In this document: positions 4,941 through 8,911 of the stretch, in pieces
Layout: every line of letters begins with the position of its first letter
Position numbering within the stretch: the first letter of the stretch is position 1
DNA from: Planctomycetaceae bacterium
GTDB lineage: Bacteria; Planctomycetota; Planctomycetia; Pirellulales; Thermoguttaceae
Length of the DNA stretch: 8,911 nucleotides
Direction: 5' to 3'
Assembly: GCA_031274385.1 (NCBI GenBank)
Contig: JAISQH010000247.1
Coordinates: 1-8,911, forward strand
The notes under the pieces: model-generated
What the model was told of the DNA's origin: nothing
Databases searched by the model: none
Seen by the model: only the letters and a program-made list of their open reading frames with translations
Position numbers and translations under genes: made by a program

Positions 4941-6491
4941 TTATCGTTTGAAAAATCGTTCGACGGTTCCGCGATGTTGGGGATAGATGAGCCGGTTGTG
5001 GGCGGTTCCGGTTCCGCCGTCGGTTTTGGTAATCGCTCCGCCTTGATCTTCATTGGTAACAGTCGGATCAAAATCCGGTGACGAAATAGAGGCACCGATT
5101 TTTTGGCTGTTTCGGAACGCTTCAAGATCGGACAACGGCAAAAAGGTTGCCTTGAACTCAGCCCCTTCTTCGTCCGCATCTTTCGTGAATCGTGTTTTAC
5201 CCGGTTCTTCATTCGGGTCGGTTGCCCAGTTCTGTTTCTTCGTGTAACGCGGACTGAATTGCGACTCGCAACGTTCGCCCGGACAATCGCCTTCGCAACC
5301 GTCACAGTTTTTCCAAAGATCACTCAACAGCCGTTCCGCTTCTTCCCGATCAATCCTTTTCGCCTCAGCCAATTTTTTAAGCAAGTCCGAATCAACCGGA
5401 AATCCGGCATTTTGCAGGTTTTCACACATTCGTTCACAATGACCCTGACACTGTTTCATGGCTTCGCAAAGTTGTTGAAGCATTTCCGGCGTCATCTTTT
5501 GCAAGTTATTTTCGTTCAACATCTTCTTGAGCGATTCCAACATGGCTTTTTCTTTTTTTTGTTCCATTTCATCTTTTTCACGGTTTTTGTTTTCACCGTC
5601 TTTATTTTGCCGCGATTCCGACGCCTTTTTCTCCAATGTCTTTTTCAGGTCTTGGGCAAGTTCCTTATTTTGATTCAGCATTTCTTCCAACGAATGAGCC
5701 AGACCTTCCATGAGCGATTGGGCGGTTGATTGATCTAATTCGCCGGAAACTTCGTTGACTTGTTGCGAAAGGGCTTCGGCTTCCGCCAATGTTTCGGTTG
5801 TTCGCTGGGCGTTTTCAACTGCTTCGGCGGCTTTCTGGTTCATGCGGTTTTCAATATGATCCAGTGCGTCAAATGTTTTGACCGGTCCCATTCCATCGGC
5901 ATCTTTTTGAATCCGTTCCAGATCGAGTTTCCGGGCTTCGATCTCTTCCACTTCCAAAATATTTTCCTTTTCCAAAGTATCCAGTTGCGATGTCAAACGT
6001 TTGACCTGATCCTCCACATTCAGGCGTTGCCGCACCTGACCGGAAAGAGCAGAAACCGGAAGAACTAACGAAATCACCGCAAAACAAACCGCCAATAAAA
6101 CAAGACCAATCATTCGCCGTGATTCCCAATGGATTTTCGGAACATCTTTCGTCTCCACACGAACAACCCAATCGCCAAGTTCCTTTTCAAAAGAACTCAT
6201 CAGAAGACCGCCGATTTGGTTATTGCGGTCTAAAATGGCGCCGAGTTTCCTGTCGTCGGGAATGAGTTGCCGGGCAGCCAGCCAAGCCGTCAAAGGAATT
6301 ACCGCAAAAATAATCAAACTAAACGCAACAAGATTCGGTTCATACCAACCGCTGACCCGAAGAGTGAGCAAGGCAACTCCCCAAAGAAACAGAAATACCG
6401 CTGTCAAAGTGACAACCTTTTTAAGAAACAACGCGGCAAAAAGCCGCCGCCGAAACGTCGAAAGAATCCGGGTACGTTGTTGCTGGTTCAT
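4941..6491 (-). CDS. Membrane-anchored coiled-coil protein with two cysteine clusters (DUF4175-like?)
   Basis: A 516-residue protein whose function I do not recognise. It begins MNQQQRTRILSTFRRRL and has three likely membrane helices (about 25-46, 54-75 and 127-150); the positive N-terminus suggests it lies in the cytoplasm. Residues 155-330 are charged and Glu/Lys/Gln-rich, typical of coiled coil. Two cysteine clusters follow: C342-X5-C348-X3-C352-X3-C356 and C396-X2-C399-X3-C403-X4-C408. The last part is variable and ends LIYPQHRGTVERFFKR. The helix-coil layout and the ending recall large DUF4175-like proteins encoded with MoxR/DUF58/von Willebrand factor genes in planctomycetes, but none of those genes is here, so the link is weak. 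There is no Shine-Dalgarno; the leader contains a 7-bp tandem repeat. It appears to be transcribed alone. Confidence 0.8.
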   Translation of the reverse strand: MNQQQRTRILSTFRRRLFAALFLKKVVTLTAVFLFLWGVALLTLRVSGWYEPNLVAFSLIIFAVIPLTAWLAARQLIPDDRKLGAILDRNNQIGGLLMSSFEKELGDWVVRVETKDVPKIHWESRRMIGLVLLAVCFAVISLVLPVSALSGQVRQRLNVEDQVKRLTSQLDTLEKENILEVEEIEARKLDLERIQKDADGMGPVKTFDALDHIENRMNQKAAEAVENAQRTTETLAEAEALSQQVNEVSGELDQSTAQSLMEGLAHSLEEMLNQNKELAQDLKKTLEKKASESRQNKDGENKNREKDEMEQKKEKAMLESLKKMLNENNLQKMTPEMLQQLCEAMKQCQGHCERMCENLQNAGFPVDSDLLKKLAEAKRIDREEAERLLSDLWKNCDGCEGDCPGERCESQFSPRYTKKQNWATDPNEEPGKTRFTKDADEEGAEFKATFLPLSDLEAFRNSQKIGASISSPDFDPTVTNEDQGGAITKTDGGTGTAHNRLIYPQHRGTVERFFKR

Positions 6492-6499
6492 GATTTTAA

Positions 6500-6534
6500 T
6501 TGAAAATTGAAGATTGAAAATTGAAAATTGAAAA
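6500..6534. repeat. TTGAAAA tandem repeat, five units
   Basis: Five 7-bp units, TTGAAAA TTGAAGA and then three more TTGAAAA, end nine bases before the start codon of the 516-residue protein on the minus strand. They therefore lie in its 5' leader or promoter spacer, where unit number could affect expression. A shorter match, AAAATTGAAAATTGG, lies upstream of the oxidoreductase start near 2190. Confidence 0.85.
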
Positions 6535-6600
6535 TTTTTCGGCGAACAATTCTGAAAAATATTCTACCACACCCTAAACAACAGTCGCAAGCCCTTTCTG

Positions 6601-6627
6601 TTTAATTTGTTTAATTTGTTTAATTTG
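6601..6627. repeat. TTTAATTTG tandem repeat, three units
   Basis: Three perfect 9-bp units at 6601, 6610 and 6619, followed by a degenerate CTAAATTTA. They lie between the 516-residue protein gene and a palindrome; no function is evident. Confidence 0.8.
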
Positions 6628-6645
6628 CTAAATTTAAGAAGTGTT

Positions 6646-6750
6646 GCGCACAAAGGCACGAAGAACTCAAAGATTAAATGGACTCTCTATTGATTAATTG
6701 ATTAACTAATTGATTAATTGATTAAAAAATCCTTCGTGTTCTTTGTGCGC
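6646..6750. repeat. 105-bp CACAAAG/CACGAAG palindrome
   Basis: GCGCACAAAGGCACGAAG (6646-6663) is the inverted counterpart of 6732-6750, apart from a one-base indel and a mismatch. The centre holds repeated TTGATTAA words (about 6690-6725), themselves partly palindromic. It belongs to the same style of word-built hairpins as the elements at 691, 4711 and 8543. Confidence 0.75.
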
Positions 6751-6786
6751 CATTTCAATAATAAACTTGTTTCATTATCGCTGTTA

Positions 6787-6860
6787 TTGTCAACAGATTT
6801 TACAGATTATACAGATTGGTTTTTATTAAAATCTGTAAAATCTGCATAATCTGTTGACAA
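6787..6860. repeat. 74-bp palindrome built of ACAGATT words
   Basis: Arms of 31 bp (6787-6817 and 6830-6860) are inverted copies, with outer ends TTGTCAACAGATT and AATCTGTTGACAA, enclosing a 12-bp AT-rich loop. Each arm is three roughly 10-bp ACAGATT-type direct repeats. It ends 166 bp upstream of hisD. Confidence 0.85.
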
Positions 6861-6883
6861 AATTCCCCACCTCTTAACAAAAA

Positions 6884-6899
6884 TCAGACAATAGGGAAC
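6884..6899 (-). repeat. Solo end of the 132/147-bp palindromic element
   Basis: On the minus strand this reads GTTCCCTATTGTCTGA, matching the outer end of the element at 4307-4321 (GTTCCTATTGTCTGA) apart from one extra C. The rest of the element is not recognisable beside it, so it may be a remnant or a chance match. Confidence 0.4.
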
Positions 6900-6929
6900 A
6901 AGTCTAATATATAAAATATCAGACAGCTC

Positions 6930-6957
6930 TTGAAAAATGTTTTTTTTGATATACGAT
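6930..6957 (+). promoter_or_regulatory. Possible sigma-70 promoter of hisD
   Basis: TTGAAA (6930-6935) and TACGAT (6952-6957), 16 bp apart, fit a -35/-10 pair at 5/6 and 4/6 positions. They lie about 70 bp before the hisD start. The area is so AT-rich that chance matches are likely. Confidence 0.25.
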
Positions 6958-6994
6958 TATAAAAATTCCAAGACGGATGCGGAAAAGGTTGAAT

Positions 6995-7018
6995 TTAAAT
7001 AATTAAATAATTAAACAG
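6995..7018. repeat. TTAAATAA tandem repeat in the hisD leader
   Basis: Two perfect 8-bp units (6995 and 7003) and a third, TTAAACAG (7011), end eight bases before the hisD start codon. They occupy the place where a Shine-Dalgarno would be, and none is seen. Confidence 0.7.
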
Positions 7019-7026
7019 ATACGAAA

Positions 7027-8382
7027 ATGCAACTCCTTCGGATTGATTCGCGTAACGAGGATGTTTCTTCCAAGTTGCGTCTTTTGCGGACGAAATTGAG
7101 TCCGCGTGGTGATATTGTCAGTGTGGCGAGCCGTCAGCGGACGCTTGAAATTTTCGGCGAGGCGTTGACGCCGACTCAGGTTGTCCGGCGGATTTGCCAA
7201 GACATCAGCGAACACGGTTTATCCTCTCTGCTTGAATATTGCAACAAAATCGATCAGGTATCGCTGACAGCGGAACAACTTCGTGTTTCGGAAGACGAAC
7301 TCCGGTCAGCGTTACAAAAAGCGGACAAAAAATTCCTTGATGCCGTCAGACGAATACGGGACAATATTCGGGAATTTCAACAGGCGATTTTGCACAAAAA
7401 TGTTCGGACGGAACGTCCGGGCGGTTATCTTGTGGAGCGATATTGTCCCTTGCGTCGGGTTGGTCTTTGTGTTCCCGGCGGTGCGGCGGCGTATCCGTCC
7501 ACCGTTTTGATGACAGCGGTTCCTGCGCAGGTTGCCGGAGTTCAGGAGATTGCCGTCATGGCTCCGCCAACCGCGTTCGGAGCGTACAATATTGATATGT
7601 TGGCAACATGTTACGAACTCGGTATTACGGAAGTGTATCGAATGGGCGGTGCTCAGGGTGTTGCGGCATTTGCGTACGGAGTGGAAGGGATTCCCAAAAC
7701 GGACAAAATCGTTGGACCCGGTAATCTTTTCGTTGCGCTGGCAAAACGATTTGTGTACGGTGAAGTCGATATTGATTCGATTGCCGGACCAAGTGAAGTG
7801 GTGGTTATTGTTGATTCCTCAACCAATCCGCTGTACACCGCGTACGATATTCTGGCTCAGGCAGAACATTCGCCGGGAGCCAGTATTTTGATCGGATGGG
7901 ATGCTGCGGTTCTTGACGCAACAATTCAGGCGATTGAGGAACAAATCGGCAATGTCGAACGCGGCAAATTGGCACAACAGAGTCTTGAAGAATTTGGTGC
8001 GGTTATTCTTGCCAACGATGCGGACGAAGCGTGCCGGTTGGCGAACGAAATGGCGCCGGAACATCTTCATATTGCAACGGAAAACGCCGAAGAATTAGCG
8101 GACAAAATTTCGTGTGCCGGAGCCATTTTTCTGGGAAACATGACACCGGTTGCGGTTGGTGATTACGCGGCGGGACCGTCGCACGTTTTGCCGACAAGCG
8201 GAACAGCGCGTTTTGCCAGCGGTTTGACTTGTAACGATTTTTTACGGGCAAACAGTCTTTTGTTTTTTAATCGTGACGGATTGGCACGGCTGGCACCGGA
8301 CATTGAAATTATTGCAACAAAAGAAGGATTGACCGCACATCGTGAAAGTGTACGGATCAGGCTGAAAGAACAGGAATCGTAA
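7027..8382 (+). CDS. hisD: Histidinol dehydrogenase
   Basis: A 451-residue cytosolic, zinc-dependent, NAD-linked enzyme for the last two oxidations of histidine biosynthesis, L-histidinol to L-histidine via the aldehyde. All family blocks are present: RRVGLCVPGGAAAYPSTVLM (143-162), YRMGGAQGVAAFAYG (204-218), KIVGPGN (227-233), DIDSIAGPSE (248-257), AQAEHSPGAS (277-286), MAPEHL (342-347), VGDYAAGPSHVLPTSGTARF (377-396) and EGLTAH (433-438). Zinc and catalytic residues match E. coli HisD with a constant shift of 19: Gln278, His281, Glu345, His346, Asp379 and His438. Length is normal and the C-terminus complete, so it should be active. There is no Shine-Dalgarno before this ATG, only AT-rich repeats, and no better upstream start. 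No other his gene is in the window, so it is transcribed alone here or starts an operon beyond the repeats downstream. Confidence 0.97.
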   Translation: MQLLRIDSRNEDVSSKLRLLRTKLSPRGDIVSVASRQRTLEIFGEALTPTQVVRRICQDISEHGLSSLLEYCNKIDQVSLTAEQLRVSEDELRSALQKADKKFLDAVRRIRDNIREFQQAILHKNVRTERPGGYLVERYCPLRRVGLCVPGGAAAYPSTVLMTAVPAQVAGVQEIAVMAPPTAFGAYNIDMLATCYELGITEVYRMGGAQGVAAFAYGVEGIPKTDKIVGPGNLFVALAKRFVYGEVDIDSIAGPSEVVVIVDSSTNPLYTAYDILAQAEHSPGASILIGWDAAVLDATIQAIEEQIGNVERGKLAQQSLEEFGAVILANDADEACRLANEMAPEHLHIATENAEELADKISCAGAIFLGNMTPVAVGDYAAGPSHVLPTSGTARFASGLTCNDFLRANSLLFFNRDGLARLAPDIEIIATKEGLTAHRESVRIRLKEQES

Positions 8383-8496
8383 CTGTATAATCATTCTACT
8401 TTAGTTTTCGGTTTTCTTTTTTTCCCGTTCCGTTTTTGGAGTTTATTTTGGGAATGGTAGGCGACCACCTCGTTATACCACACAATCGTTAGCGAC

Positions 8497-8510
8497 GGGG
8501 GCTTGCCCCC
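8497..8510. repeat. GGGGGCTTGCCCCC hairpin
   Basis: A 14-base palindrome preceded by GTTAGCGAC, a partial match to the GTCGC-type repeats nearby. It lies 115 bp past hisD, with A's rather than T's following, so it is not a convincing terminator for that gene. Between 8383 and 8496 I see only T-rich sequence and no clear feature. Confidence 0.5.
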
Positions 8511-8542
8511 AAAATCCGAAACAATCAGAAAGTTTTCTGAAA

Positions 8543-8697
8543 GGCAACTTCTAAAAACCGAGACTAACCACGAAACACACGAAATTTCACGAAAAATATA
8601 ATTGTTGTCAATCGTTTATAGTAAAAAAGTGGCAACAAAAATTCTTTCGTGTCTTTTTGTGTTTTTCGTGGTTAAAAAAGAGTTTTTAGAAGTTGCC
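8543..8697. repeat. 155-bp two-tier palindromic element
   Basis: Outer arms are perfect over 16 bp: GGCAACTTCTAAAAAC (8543-8558) and its inverse (8682-8697). Inner arms TAACCACGAAA (8565-8575) and its inverse (8664-8674) are also perfect, followed inward by looser CACACGAAATTTCACGAA words on both sides. The centre is AT-rich and non-coding. The two-tier layout resembles 691-796 and 2241-2502. Confidence 0.85.
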
Positions 8698-8712
8698 ATA
8701 CATTTTTTCAAT

Positions 8713-8768
8713 AGTCGCGTAGCGACGGCATCATGCATAACCGGTGATGGAGCGAAGCGCAATCACCG
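8713..8768 (+). repeat. 56-bp GTCGCG/ATGCATAACCGG repeat, direct copy
   Basis: It begins AGTCGCGTAGCGACGG, has the shared core ATGCATAACCGG and ends AGCGAAGCGCAATCACCGG. It aligns along its whole length with 4871-4925 in the opposite orientation. CCGGTGAT (8741-8748) and ATCACCGG (8761-8768) form an 8-bp stem around an AGCG/GCGC loop. Confidence 0.8.
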
Positions 8769-8791
8769 GCCGCGTCCCCTCCCCAACAACA

Positions 8792-8877
8792 AAGTCGCGC
8801 AGCGACGACATTATCGAGACCCATCTTCGTCTCATTCCCTAAACTCCGCTTTTGATAATGCCGTCGCTGCGCGACTT
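8792..8877. repeat. Inverted pair of GTCGCGCAGCGAC repeats
   Basis: Arms of 24 bp (8792-8815 and 8854-8877) are inverted copies with one mismatch, each containing GTCGCGCAGCGAC or its reverse and continuing into the ATTATC side. The 38-bp loop between is CT-rich. After 8877 the window ends in a G-rich stretch with no recognisable feature. Confidence 0.8.
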
Positions 8878-8911
8878 GATGATGGGTGGGGGCGTTGTCC
8901 GGCGGTTGCGC

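Noticed and set aside
6941..6964. Other -10-like words (GATATA, GATTAT, TATAAA) for a hisD promoter.
   Set aside because: Their spacing from the TTGAAA at 6930 is 13, 19 or 22 bp, worse than the 16 bp of TACGAT; all are weak in such AT-rich sequence.
7003..8251. Several antisense and alternative frames of 60-119 codons over hisD.
   Set aside because: They are shadows of the hisD reading frame, whose full set of catalytic residues is present.
8497..8510. GGGGGCTTGCCCCC as the hisD terminator.
   Set aside because: It lies over 100 bp downstream and is followed by A's rather than T's.

Overview
The window most likely comes from a planctomycete (Planctomycetota). The main evidence is a prepilin-like DUF1559 protein with its C-terminal H-X9-DG box, followed by a small lipoprotein with a transthyretin-like fold. 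A Tat-exported Gfo/Idh/MocA oxidoreductase and a coiled-coil membrane protein loosely resembling DUF4175 fit the same picture. Several starts lack a Shine-Dalgarno sequence, which is common in this phylum. Base composition is moderately AT-rich, unlike high-GC Pirellula-type genomes, so a host-associated or anaerobic lineage is possible; that is inference only.

Layout. 55-356 (minus): a truncated HigB/RelE-type toxin gene whose stop overlaps a 35-codon hydrophobic ORF. 357-824: no gene; three palindromic repeats (387-518, 533-616, 691-796). 825-2168 (minus): secreted oxidoreductase. 2169-2529: no gene; a two-tier inverted repeat enclosing a hairpin and a 13-bp tandem repeat. 2530-4250 (minus): a probable two-gene operon, DUF1559 pseudopilin then lipoprotein, with a strong ribosome-binding site and a 13-G run in the pseudopilin leader. 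4251-4940: no gene; a second copy of the 387-518 element, a CACGAA palindrome and GTCGCGCAGCGAC-type repeats. 4941-6491 (minus): 516-residue membrane protein with two four-cysteine clusters. 6492-7026: no gene; short tandem repeats and two palindromes. 7027-8382 (plus): hisD. 8383-8911: no gene; a 155-bp nested palindrome and several GTCGCGCAGCGAC repeats.

The genes do not form one pathway. hisD is a housekeeping gene standing alone. DUF1559 and the lipoprotein are probably co-transcribed and both act at the cell envelope. The oxidoreductase is predicted to be periplasmic and the 516-residue protein is membrane-anchored.

Two things stand out. First, the G13 run in the DUF1559 leader is followed directly by stop codons in both other frames, so a one-base slip either way would end translation at once, as in a phase-variable switch. 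Second, every intergenic gap is filled with different palindromic elements, several with two nested tiers of arms and one family present in two full copies. No CRISPR array, tRNA, rRNA or transposase was found.
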